Shown here one piece after another: positions 20,317 through 27,676 of a stretch of DNA of 64,000 nt. The notes beneath the pieces are model-generated. The model was not told the DNA's origin and made no database searches. It saw only the letters and a program-made list of their open reading frames with translations. The stretch lies in NCBI RefSeq assembly GCF_009910675.1, contig NZ_RSEJ01000016.1:1-64000 (forward strand), given 5' to 3'. The DNA is from Photobacterium alginatilyticum (GTDB lineage: Bacteria; Pseudomonadota; Gammaproteobacteria; Enterobacterales; Vibrionaceae). Within the stretch, counting starts at the first letter, position 1; the number at the start of each line of letters is the position of its first letter. The position numbers were made by a program, and so were the translations under genes.

Positions 20317-21990
20317 ATGAAGCAACGCTTATTTGCCAAAACAGCATTAACAGCTGCGGTACTGGCTACATTGTCTGGTTGCGCAAGCCAGGCCGACAGT
20401 ACGGCTCCGTCTTGGCAGGCTGACGAAACGTATAAACTGACAATTCTTCACACCAATGACCACCACGGTCGCTTCTGGCAGAACAAATACGGCGAATACG
20501 GCATGGCTGCTCGTAAGACACTGCTTGACCAGATCCGTACCGAAGTGGCGGCTCAGGGTGGTACAACGTTGCTTCTATCTGGTGGTGATATCAATACCGG
20601 TGTTCCTGAGTCTGATCTGCAGGACGCAGAGCCGGATTTCAAAGGTATGAACATGCTGGGTTACGATGCAATGGCATTGGGTAACCATGAGTTTGATAAC
20701 CCGCTGGAAGTACTGCGCAAGCAGGAAGAGTGGGCAGAGTTCCCGATGCTGTCGGCGAATATCTACGATAAAGAAACGGGCGAGCGCCTGTTCCAGCCGT
20801 ATCAGATCTTCGAACAGCAAGGCATCAAGATTGCCGTGATCGGCCTGACAACGGAAGATACCGCCAAGATTGGTAACCCAGAGTACATTGGCGACGTTGA
20901 TTTCCGTGACCCTAAAGCTGAAGCGAAAAAGCTGATTGCTGAGCTGGAAGAGACTGAAAACCCTGATGTTATCATCGCAGCGACACACATGGGTCACTAC
21001 GAAAACGGTAACCGCGGTGTGAACGCGCCGGGTGATGTTGCGCTGGCTCGTTACCTTGAGGAAGGTGATCTGGACATGATTGTAGGCGGCCACTCGCAAG
21101 AGCCTGTCTGCATGGAAGGTCCGAACATGTACAACAAGAACTTCAATCCGGGTGATGAGTGTCAGCCGGATCAGCAGAACGGTACCTGGATTGTTCAGGC
21201 ACACGAGTGGGGCAAATATGTTGGCCGCGCTGATTTCGAATTCAAGAACGGCGAGCTACAGATGGTCAGCTATGATCTGATCCCTGTGAACCTGAAGAAG
21301 AAAGTGAAGCTGGCAGACGGTAGCAAGAAGCGCGTGTTCATTGAAGACGAGATTGCCCAGAACGAAGAAGTGAAAACATTCCTTCAGCCTTACCAGGAGC
21401 GCGGTCAGGCTCAGCTGAACATTAAGATTTCTGAGTCAAACGGCAAGCTGGAAGGTGATCGTAACGTTGTTCGCTTCAAGCAGACTAACCTGGGCCGCCT
21501 GATTGCTGCTTCTCACATGCAGCGCGCGAAAGCTGACTTTGCGGTAATGAACTCTGGTGGTGTACGTGATTCAATCGCAGCTGGCGATATCACTTATAAA
21601 GACGTTCTGACTGTACAGCCGTTTGGCAACATCGTGACCTATACCGACATGAGCGGTAAAGAAATCATGGACTACCTGAATGTCGTTGCGACTAAGCCTG
21701 TTGACTCAGGTGCCTACGCACAGTTTTACGGTATCTCTATGACTGTTCAGAACGGTGCTGTGAGCAACGTTAAGATTGGCGGCAAACCTCTGAGCCTGAC
21801 TGAGACTTACCGTTTCACTATTCCAAGCTTCAATGCTGCTGGTGGTGACGGTTATCCGAAGGTAACTGGCCACCCAGGCCACGTAAACACTGGTTTTGTT
21901 GATGCGGAAGTACTGAAAGAGTACCTGCAGGCTAACAGCCCGATTGATGTGAACAAGTACGCGCCTAAAGGTGAGATGGTTTACAAGTAA
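20317..21990 (+). CDS. nutA: 5'-nucleotidase / UDP-sugar hydrolase lipoprotein
   Basis: Extracytoplasmic enzyme that dephosphorylates nucleotides and UDP-sugars for nucleoside uptake. With the start at 20317 (MKQRLFAKTA) it has 557 residues and a lipid signal with lipobox LSGC, Cys22. Metallophosphoesterase motifs follow (HTNDHHGRF, LLSGGDINTG, GNHEFDN, ATHMGHYENG, GGHSQ), then a C-terminal 5'-nucleotidase domain (NSGGVRDSI and LTVQPFGN). This is the membrane-anchored chloride-stimulated enzyme of vibrios (NutA), the counterpart of soluble UshA. The upstream in-frame start at 20299 is less likely. Confidence 0.95.
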   Translation: MKQRLFAKTALTAAVLATLSGCASQADSTAPSWQADETYKLTILHTNDHHGRFWQNKYGEYGMAARKTLLDQIRTEVAAQGGTTLLLSGGDINTGVPESDLQDAEPDFKGMNMLGYDAMALGNHEFDNPLEVLRKQEEWAEFPMLSANIYDKETGERLFQPYQIFEQQGIKIAVIGLTTEDTAKIGNPEYIGDVDFRDPKAEAKKLIAELEETENPDVIIAATHMGHYENGNRGVNAPGDVALARYLEEGDLDMIVGGHSQEPVCMEGPNMYNKNFNPGDECQPDQQNGTWIVQAHEWGKYVGRADFEFKNGELQMVSYDLIPVNLKKKVKLADGSKKRVFIEDEIAQNEEVKTFLQPYQERGQAQLNIKISESNGKLEGDRNVVRFKQTNLGRLIAASHMQRAKADFAVMNSGGVRDSIAAGDITYKDVLTVQPFGNIVTYTDMSGKEIMDYLNVVATKPVDSGAYAQFYGISMTVQNGAVSNVKIGGKPLSLTETYRFTIPSFNAAGGDGYPKVTGHPGHVNTGFVDAEVLKEYLQANSPIDVNKYAPKGEMVYK

Positions 21991-22030
21991 TCCCTCTTGC
22001 TAACATGTCTTAGAGATATGTTATGACGCT

Positions 22031-22058
22031 AAGCCCCGGTCGTGTACCGGGGCTTTTT
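22031..22058 (+). terminator. Terminator after nutA
   Basis: A 10-bp stem AAGCCCCGGT with ACCGGGGCTT, loop CGTGT, then a T run. Confidence 0.92.
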
Positions 22059-22115
22059 TATTGTAGATAGGTTGGATATATTGGTCCCCTATGTGTTAAC
22101 CGTCCAGAGAAAACG

Positions 22116-22601
22116 ATGACGCCAGCAATCAACCTCGCGAAAAAACAAAAAATCAATTACACCGTTCACCAGTATGACCATGATCCGGCCAACACGAACT
22201 TTGGCCTGGAGGCGGCAGAGGTGCTCGGTCAGGATCCTAATCGGGTGTTCAAGACGCTGTTATTTTCGCTAAATGGTGATCCGAAGAAGCTGGCGGTCGC
22301 GATTGTACCGGTTGCCGGTATGCTGGATTTGAAAGCGGCAGCCAAGGCTGCAGGTGGCAAAAAGGCAGATATGGCCGATCCTCAGATAGCCGAGAAGACG
22401 ACTGGTTATATTGTCGGAGGCATTAGTCCGCTGGGGCAAAAAAAGCGTCTGCCGACTTTTCTTGATCAATCGGCCGAGCAGTTCGACACTATCTGTGTGA
22501 GTGCCGGGCGACGTGGCTTGGAGATTGAGCTGGCACCGGCTGATCTGCTGTCTCTGACCCGGGGAAGCTTTGCACCGATAGCCAAAACCACCAACGGCTA
22601 G
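22116..22601 (+). CDS. ybaK: Cys-tRNA(Pro)/Cys-tRNA(Cys) deacylase YbaK
   Basis: Trans-editing enzyme that hydrolyses cysteine mischarged onto tRNA-Pro. The 161-residue single-domain protein has the YbaK fold signature RVFKTLLF, with the conserved lysine in that strand, and the GGISPLGQKKRLPTFLD substrate-pocket segment. It is the usual neighbour of the 5'-nucleotidase gene in enterobacteria. Its substrate tRNA family is also amplified in this window (25.4-26.2 kb), though nothing links the two beyond proximity. Confidence 0.94.
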   Translation: MTPAINLAKKQKINYTVHQYDHDPANTNFGLEAAEVLGQDPNRVFKTLLFSLNGDPKKLAVAIVPVAGMLDLKAAAKAAGGKKADMADPQIAEKTTGYIVGGISPLGQKKRLPTFLDQSAEQFDTICVSAGRRGLEIELAPADLLSLTRGSFAPIAKTTNG

Positions 22602-22623
22602 TCTACTGTAGTCAGGCTTTGTT

Positions 22624-23544
22624 ATGGATAAGCACACGAACCTCAACTTGCTTCGTACTCTTCAGGTCTTGCTCGATGAGTGCCATGTCAGCCGCACAGC
22701 TGAACGGCTCTATATTACTCAGTCGGCAGTGAGTCGTCAGCTCAACCAACTGCGGGAGTTATTTAATGACCCCTTGCTGGTGAGAGACGGAAATCGCTTG
22801 CTGCCGACCCCCAAGGCCGAGCAGCTTAAGCAAAAGCTGGATGGGGTACTGACCGAGTGCCAGTCGCTGTTTGCCAGCGATGACTTTGATCCGGCACAGT
22901 GGCAGGGAAAAGTCGTACTGTCGTCATCAGATTATGTGGCCCAATATATTTTGCCTGATATTGTGGAGCAACTTGAGCTACGGGCACCAAAGCTTTGCCT
23001 TGCCTATCAGCTATGGTCGCCGGAGCAGTTCGCCCGGCTGGCTGAGCTGGATATTCAGTTGGTCTCTACGATGTTGTCCGAGATCCCGTCAGGACTGTGC
23101 GGCCGATCTATCGGCGCGGACTATCCGGTATGTGTCATGCGCAGTGATCACCCGCTGGCAGCAAAAGCCTCACTGACTGTCGATGAGTTTGTACAATATA
23201 ACCACCTAAGGGTATCTGGCGGGGGAGACAAGGACAGCTTTGTCGATCACAATCTTGCCGAGCAGGGGCTTACCCGGAATATTCAGTTTTCTGTTCCGTT
23301 TTTTGGTTCTGCTTTTCATACGATTTGCCGCACTGACATGCTGATGGTGATCCCCGAGCATATTGCCATTAACATGAAGCGCCTGTTCCCGATCACCTAT
23401 GTGTCGCTGCCGATTCCTGCTCCCGAGCACAGATACTGGCTGCTGTGGCACCCGAGATTTGATAGCGATCCTGCTCACAGCTGGTTAAGAGAGCAGGTGT
23501 TAGGTGTGATGCGCAGTTCGATGTATTCCATTAGTATGACTTAA
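22624..23544 (+). CDS. LysR-family transcriptional regulator
   Basis: A 306-residue DNA-binding regulator. The N-terminal winged helix has the typical LysR recognition segment (VSRTAERLYITQSAVSRQLNQLRELFNDPLLVRDG), followed by a linker helix and a periplasmic-binding-protein-like effector domain from about 90. It lies 22 nt after ybaK and 80 nt before a LysE-type exporter, which it may control. The subgroup resembles the NodD/LeuO-type regulators. No effector can be assigned. Confidence 0.88.
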   Translation: MDKHTNLNLLRTLQVLLDECHVSRTAERLYITQSAVSRQLNQLRELFNDPLLVRDGNRLLPTPKAEQLKQKLDGVLTECQSLFASDDFDPAQWQGKVVLSSSDYVAQYILPDIVEQLELRAPKLCLAYQLWSPEQFARLAELDIQLVSTMLSEIPSGLCGRSIGADYPVCVMRSDHPLAAKASLTVDEFVQYNHLRVSGGGDKDSFVDHNLAEQGLTRNIQFSVPFFGSAFHTICRTDMLMVIPEHIAINMKRLFPITYVSLPIPAPEHRYWLLWHPRFDSDPAHSWLREQVLGVMRSSMYSISMT

Positions 23545-23625
23545 AATCATAACGGTGATGATTTCTTTTGATTTCAGATAATAGTTCTTGGCTGTTACCT
23601 TGAATGTCAGCTTAAGGAGTAAAAG

Positions 23626-24240
23626 ATGACATTCAGTATTTGGCTTTCGTTATTAATGATTTGTATGCTCGGGGCGATGTCGCCGGGGCCGAGTTTGGCC
23701 GTGGTCGCTAAGCATAGCCTGGCCGGAGGACGGTTGCATGGCGTGGTAACGTCCTGGTCGCATGCCCTGGGAGTGGGTGTCTATGCATTGCTGACCCTGC
23801 TGGGCCTGGCTGTGGTACTCAAGCAGTCACCCACGCTATTTTCGGTGATCACATACGCTGGTGCTGCATACCTTGCGTATTTGGGGGTGAACGCCCTGCG
23901 CTCCAAAGGCGGGGTTGCCGCAAAGCTGGCGGCAGGCAAACAGGCTGATCTTAAAACGGCAGCCCGTGACGGATTGATGATTTCGCTGCTCAACCCTAAA
24001 CTTGCCTTGTTCTTTCTGGCTCTGTTTAGCCAGTTTGTAGCCGTCGGCACCGAGGTAATCAGCCGGGCGGTGATTGTTGCCACACCACTGTTGGTAGATG
24101 GACTCTGGTATACCCTGATAGCGTTTGTACTCTCCAATCCCAAGGTGCTGGACAAGCTGCGTTCGAAGGCTCAGTTGATTGACCGGTTGTCAGGCGTAGT
24201 GTTGATTTTGCTCGCTGTGCGGGTCGTTGTAATGGCGTAA
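23626..24240 (+). CDS. LysE/RhtB-family amino-acid exporter
   Basis: A 204-residue inner-membrane exporter with about six helices. The RhtB-family N-terminal motif GAMSPGPSLAVVAKHSLAGGR starts near residue 17, and the LLNPKLALFFLALFSQFV segment lies near 122. A purine-rich AAGGAGT ribosome site is 6 nt before the ATG. The neighbouring LysR regulator fits a regulator-exporter pair. Substrate is probably a neutral amino acid or homoserine lactone-type compound, not determinable here. Confidence 0.88.
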   Translation: MTFSIWLSLLMICMLGAMSPGPSLAVVAKHSLAGGRLHGVVTSWSHALGVGVYALLTLLGLAVVLKQSPTLFSVITYAGAAYLAYLGVNALRSKGGVAAKLAAGKQADLKTAARDGLMISLLNPKLALFFLALFSQFVAVGTEVISRAVIVATPLLVDGLWYTLIAFVLSNPKVLDKLRSKAQLIDRLSGVVLILLAVRVVVMA

Positions 24241-24266
24241 CTCGTTTATGTAATAGCAACTAGCCG

Positions 24267-24291
24267 AAGAGGAGCCGTTGGCTCCTCTTTT
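24267..24291. terminator. Bidirectional terminator between the exporter and smrA
   Basis: A 10-bp stem AAGAGGAGCC with GGCTCCTCTT and a 3-nt loop, followed by a T stretch. Confidence 0.8.
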
Positions 24292-24316
24292 CCGTTGATG
24301 CAAGATGTTCTGTCGG

Positions 24317-24898
24317 CTAGTTCTGCCGCTTTTGGTGTCGTTCACGGTTTTCTAGCTTGCGTTCCGGGCTTTTCTTGAGCATGACGTACAAGGCTCCGTT
24401 CCCGCCATGTTGTCGCAGGGCAGAGTGAAAGCACATAACATCGGAAATTTGCTCCAGCCAGGTAGCGACATAGCTTTTCATAAGAGCTGGGGGATTTGAG
24501 CGTTCACCTTTACCATGGACGATGATCACCGTGCGGATATCCATGCGCTGGCACTGCTTGAGAAAGTGCAGGATTTCATCACGGGCTTGCTTGAGTGTCT
24601 TGCGATGTAAATCCAACCGGGCCTGGAGATCGTACTTACCCAGTCGGAGCTTGCGAAAGACCCCTTCCTGAACGCCATCACGTTTAAATTCAACCATATC
24701 ATCTGGTTTGAGCATTTTGGCGTAATCGAGCGACAGATATTCGGGATCGCTGTCCGACAGGGTTTGAGCGGCAAGTCGGCGAGCGATATGCGCATCAGTA
24801 ACCTGATGTTTATGAACAGTTTCTACTTGGTCTTGTTTGATTGGCGAGACATCGGCCATCATCTCACGAAAGAGATCGAGTTCATCGGAATCTGACAT
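24317..24898 (-). CDS. smrA: Smr-domain protein SmrA (YdaL-like)
   Basis: A 193-residue protein. The C-terminal Smr domain (about 90-175) carries LDLHRKTLKQA, VIIVHGKGERS and the HGGNGALYV motif. The N-terminal part and the tail ENRERHQKR match E. coli YdaL/SmrA rather than SmrB. Smr domains are nucleases (DNA nicking or mRNA cleavage at stalled ribosomes, depending on the branch). The start at 24898 (MSDSDELDLF) is chosen over 24982 because the upstream 28 residues have no family similarity. Confidence 0.9.
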   Translation of the reverse strand: MSDSDELDLFREMMADVSPIKQDQVETVHKHQVTDAHIARRLAAQTLSDSDPEYLSLDYAKMLKPDDMVEFKRDGVQEGVFRKLRLGKYDLQARLDLHRKTLKQARDEILHFLKQCQRMDIRTVIIVHGKGERSNPPALMKSYVATWLEQISDVMCFHSALRQHGGNGALYVMLKKSPERKLENRERHQKRQN

Positions 24899-25021
24899 GG
24901 TGGTACGGAGTTTGACTATGGTTAAACTGATTATAACCATTTCACTCCGGCACAAAAAGAAATCCAGGGTCAAGACCGACACTTTGACCCTGGTGCAAGC
25001 AAATTAGTTTGCTAATTGGCT

Positions 25022-25162
25022 CTAGTGAGGAGAAGGTGCCGATAGTGCTTTGTAGACAAAGTAACCACCGAAAAATAACATTAATCCCAAGGCTCCGAAG
25101 ATCACGATCATTGAAGACAGTCCGACGGCATTGCCAAATAGGAGATCTAGCCAAAAATCCAT
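25022..25162 (-). CDS. DUF3149 small membrane protein
   Basis: A 46-residue peptide starting MDFWLDLLFGNAVGLSS, with one membrane helix (about 15-40) and a short tail ending APSPH. It matches the small DUF3149 family common in Vibrionaceae and related bacteria; no function is known. A GGACTTAAC stretch precedes the ATG. It stands alone, about 120 nt upstream of smrA on the same strand. Confidence 0.8.
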   Translation of the reverse strand: MDFWLDLLFGNAVGLSSMIVIFGALGLMLFFGGYFVYKALSAPSPH

Positions 25163-25365
25163 GTTAAGTCCTTTAAGTCGTGGGATAGTGGCTACACGAT
25201 ACCTAATGCAACAAAAATGTTATGATGATCTGGATCAATGGTAGGCGCATTGTTTAATAACTGTTCTAAAGATGAGTCTGAGATCACTTAACTGTTAGTT
25301 TTTCCTTGGTTTTGATGCTTAGATGAGCAAACGAATTGAGAACGGAAAAAAATCCGGCGTAATAC

Positions 25366-25393
25366 TTGCGTAAATTTAACTTGCGAGTATTAT
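25366..25393 (+). promoter_or_regulatory. Promoter of the tRNA-Pro array
   Basis: TTGCGT (25366-25371), 16-nt spacer and TATTAT (25388-25393), followed by the GC-rich AAGCGGCC. It lies about 35 nt upstream of the first tRNA-Pro. Confidence 0.6.
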
Positions 25394-25427
25394 AAGCGGC
25401 CTCAGCAATGATACTGCTGATGATTGT

Positions 25428-25504
<77 letters not shown>

Positions 25505-25565
25505 CTCTTCAATCTGTCGGGTATTACCGGGCAGATATCATCGGATACGATGTTAAATATATTGT

Positions 25566-25644
25566 CGGTGAATAGCGCACCTTGGAAGAGCATCCTGATT
25601 TTAGGAATAGCGGACCAGAGGGCGACCCTTGGCGGGGTACACCA
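25566..25644 (+). pseudogene. tRNA-Pro-derived element A, copy 1
   Basis: 79 nt starting like tRNA-Pro (cggtgaatagcgca) and ending ACACCA, with most of the interior rearranged. The anticodon arm is replaced by CTGATTTTAGGAATAGCG before the retained GACCAGAGGG. The T arm is replaced by ACCC...GGGT without TTCGAAT. The acceptor cannot close normally, so it should not be a functional tRNA. Confidence 0.7.
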
Positions 25645-25658
25645 AAAGCCAACTTAGT

Positions 25659-25735
<77 letters not shown>

Positions 25736-25796
25736 CTCTTCAATCTGTCGGGTATTACCGGGCAGACATCATCGGATACGATGTTAGATATATTGT

Positions 25797-25875
25797 CGGT
25801 GAATAGCGCACCTTGGAAGAGCATCCTGATTTTAGGAATAGCGGACCAGAGGGCGACCCTCGGCGGGGTACACCA
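25797..25875 (+). pseudogene. tRNA-Pro-derived element A, copy 2
   Basis: The second 79-nt element A, differing from copy 1 by one base in the ACCCTTGG/ACCCTCGG region. Confidence 0.7.
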
Positions 25876-25889
25876 AAAGCCAACTTAGT

Positions 25890-25966
<77 letters not shown>

Positions 25967-26026
25967 CTCTTCAATCTGCTGGGTATTACCGGGCAGAATC
26001 ATCGGATACGATGTTAAATATATTGT

Positions 26027-26105
26027 CGGTGAATAGCGCACCTTGGAAGAGCATCCTGATTTTAGGAATAGCGGACCAGAGGGCGACCCTCGGCGGGGTA
26101 CACCA
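26027..26105 (+). pseudogene. tRNA-Pro-derived element A, copy 3
   Basis: The third 79-nt element A. It appears identical to copy 2. Confidence 0.7.
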
Positions 26106-26119
26106 AAAGCCAATTTAGT

Positions 26120-26196
<77 letters not shown>

Positions 26197-26203
26197 CTCT
26201 TCT

Positions 26204-26232
26204 AAAGCCTCGTCATTTGACGGGGCTTTTTT
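26204..26232 (+). terminator. Terminator of the tRNA-Pro array
   Basis: AAAGCCTCGTCA pairs with TGACGGGGCTTT (one G-T wobble), then a T run. Altered copies of this hairpin recur in the downstream 165-bp repeats. Confidence 0.85.
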
Positions 26233-26247
26233 GCATCTGTTTATTGA

Positions 26248-26348
26248 TGGTGAATAGCGCAGTTTGGCAGCGCATCCCAAGCTCTGTGGAATAGCGGACC
26301 AGAGGGTCGGGGGTTCGCTGAGACCTTGAATTGGCTCTTCACCGACCA
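26248..26348 (+). pseudogene. tRNA-Pro-derived element B, copy 1
   Basis: 101 nt that keep the tRNA-Pro acceptor halves, D arm and 3' CCA. The 5' side of the anticodon arm is replaced by a 20-nt block ending GGAATAGCG. The T loop is expanded by CTGAGACCTTGAATTGG after GGGTTCG. There is no TGG anticodon. Confidence 0.75.
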
Positions 26349-26412
26349 CTCTTCTAAAGCCTCGTCATTTGACCGGGGCGCGTAGCCGGGCTTTTTTGCA
26401 TCTGTTTATTGA

Positions 26413-26513
26413 TGGAGAATAGCGCAGTTTGGCAGCGCATCCCAAGCTCTTTGGAATAGCGGACCAGAGGGTCGGGGGTTCGCTGAGACCTTGAATTGGC
26501 TCTTCACCGACCC
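26413..26513 (+). pseudogene. tRNA-Pro-derived element B, copy 2
   Basis: A 101-nt copy of element B with further decay: GGAGAA in place of GGTGAA breaks the acceptor stem, and the 3' end reads CCC instead of CCA. Confidence 0.75.
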
Positions 26514-26576
26514 TCTTCTAAAGCCTCGTCATTTGACCGGGGCGCGTAGCCGGGCTTTTTTGCATCTGTTTATTGA

Positions 26577-26613
26577 TGGTGAATAGCGCAGTTTGGCAGC
26601 GCATCCCAAGCGC
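26577..26613 (+). pseudogene. Truncated tRNA-Pro-derived element B, copy 3
   Basis: Only the first ~37 nt of element B (through CGCATCCCAAGC) remain. The sequence then runs straight into the stop codon of the convergent TraB/GumN gene, marking the end of the amplified block. Confidence 0.65.
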
Positions 26614-27486
26614 TTAACCTCCTAATTCACATTGGGACTCTTCACCCTCTGTCAGCCGCTTGAGGGTAAAGCCCTGCTTTTCCAGTAGCGTTGGTAAGCC
26701 TTGTTCACCGAGCATGTGCATCGCCCCGACAACGACAAGGTAGGTCCCCTTTTGGTAGCTTGCCTTGTTGGTCAGCTGGTTGGCCCAGTCACGGTTGCGT
26801 TCGAAAATCAGTTTCTCTTCTGTTGCGTCTGAATACTGGCTCTCTTCCAGCAGTGAAAGAAGGTGTTGGAGATCGCCTGCCTTCCATGCTGATACAAGGC
26901 AATTGAGCTCCGATTGCATTGCACTCCATTCATGGATTGTGCTGAGCAGGATGTCTTCACCATAGTCAGGTAAATTTTCCATGAGGGCCAGTTGCTGACT
27001 GACGCTTTCGAATTCCAGAATGGGGAGCTGCTGCTCCTGTGCCCTTTGAAGAAGAACGACATCAATACCGTGAATCGGATTCAGGCCTGCCTGAGTCGCC
27101 ATGGCCATTTGCAAGTTCATGGCAGCCAGCCACGGCGGGCTATGAATGAGTGACTGATAAGGTAGCTTTGCCTGTTTGGCGATATCAATCAGCACTTCTT
27201 TGTCATTTGTGTCGAGCAGGGTATCTGAGGTCGGAATGTCCCGGTTGATAGTGACATCACTGGCTTTGAGGATGTTTGCCTCGACAACCAGACCATCAGC
27301 TTCGGGCCAGTAGGTGAGAAATGCCTGGGGGAGCGGGTAGAAATCTTGTTCCCCGGCATGAATTGAGCCTAGCAGGACAAACTGACGCTGCGAATCCTTG
27401 GCCAGCCAGACCAAGGGTTCAGCGACGACACTGGTCGTTACGAAAGGCAGTAAAAGCAGTGCTTTGGATAAGATAGATTTAAGCAT
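26614..27486 (-). CDS. TraB/GumN family protein
   Basis: A secreted protein of about 290 residues from the TraB/GumN (haem-binding-like, Tiki-related) family. It has a signal peptide (SILSKALLLLPFVTTSVVA, cleavage before EPLVWL). Motifs are the first GSIH block (VLLGSIHAGEQDFYPLP, histidine conserved), a central RNRDWANQL segment and the C-terminal VVVGAMHMLGEQGL. Family members are putative metalloproteases; activity here is unproven. I choose the ATG at 27486 over a GTG at 27492. Its last codon abuts the truncated tRNA-like repeat. Confidence 0.85.
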   Translation of the reverse strand: MLKSILSKALLLLPFVTTSVVAEPLVWLAKDSQRQFVLLGSIHAGEQDFYPLPQAFLTYWPEADGLVVEANILKASDVTINRDIPTSDTLLDTNDKEVLIDIAKQAKLPYQSLIHSPPWLAAMNLQMAMATQAGLNPIHGIDVVLLQRAQEQQLPILEFESVSQQLALMENLPDYGEDILLSTIHEWSAMQSELNCLVSAWKAGDLQHLLSLLEESQYSDATEEKLIFERNRDWANQLTNKASYQKGTYLVVVGAMHMLGEQGLPTLLEKQGFTLKRLTEGEESQCELGG

Positions 27487-27597
27487 GATCACCGTAGCAA
27501 AATAAGACAGATAACTGATTGGGTTATATCAGTTATCTGTAATTATGGCTAACAGCAGAGATGGCGGTTGCGGGATAGGCCGATAAAATCCGGTATG

Positions 27598-27675
27598 CTA
27601 GCCCTTGGTGGCAGGGTGCAACCAGAACCACCAGACAATAAACGCGATGGCCGCCAAGCCGATAAGTGCAATCAT
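27598..27675 (-). CDS. 25-residue membrane micropeptide downstream of copA
   Basis: A short frame encoding MIALIGLAAIAFIVWWFWL plus HPATKG. One membrane helix covers nearly the whole peptide, with a tryptophan-rich end. Its ATG is one base after the copA stop, and the AGGAG ribosome site lies inside the last copA codons, so it should be translated with copA. Small single-helix partners of P-type ATPases are known (KdpF, for instance). A role here is inference. Confidence 0.6.
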   Translation of the reverse strand: MIALIGLAAIAFIVWWFWLHPATKG

Positions 27676-27676
27676 A

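Larger units (their letters stand above)
26248..26613 (+). repeat. 165-bp tandem repeats of element B plus altered terminator
   Basis: Unit starts are 165 and 164 bp apart. Each unit is element B, the CTTCTAAAGCCTCGTCATTT terminator arm, an altered hairpin with a 13-nt GC-rich insertion (around GGGGCGCGTAGCC), and the TTGCATCTGTTTATTGAT linker. The third unit is cut off. Confidence 0.85.
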
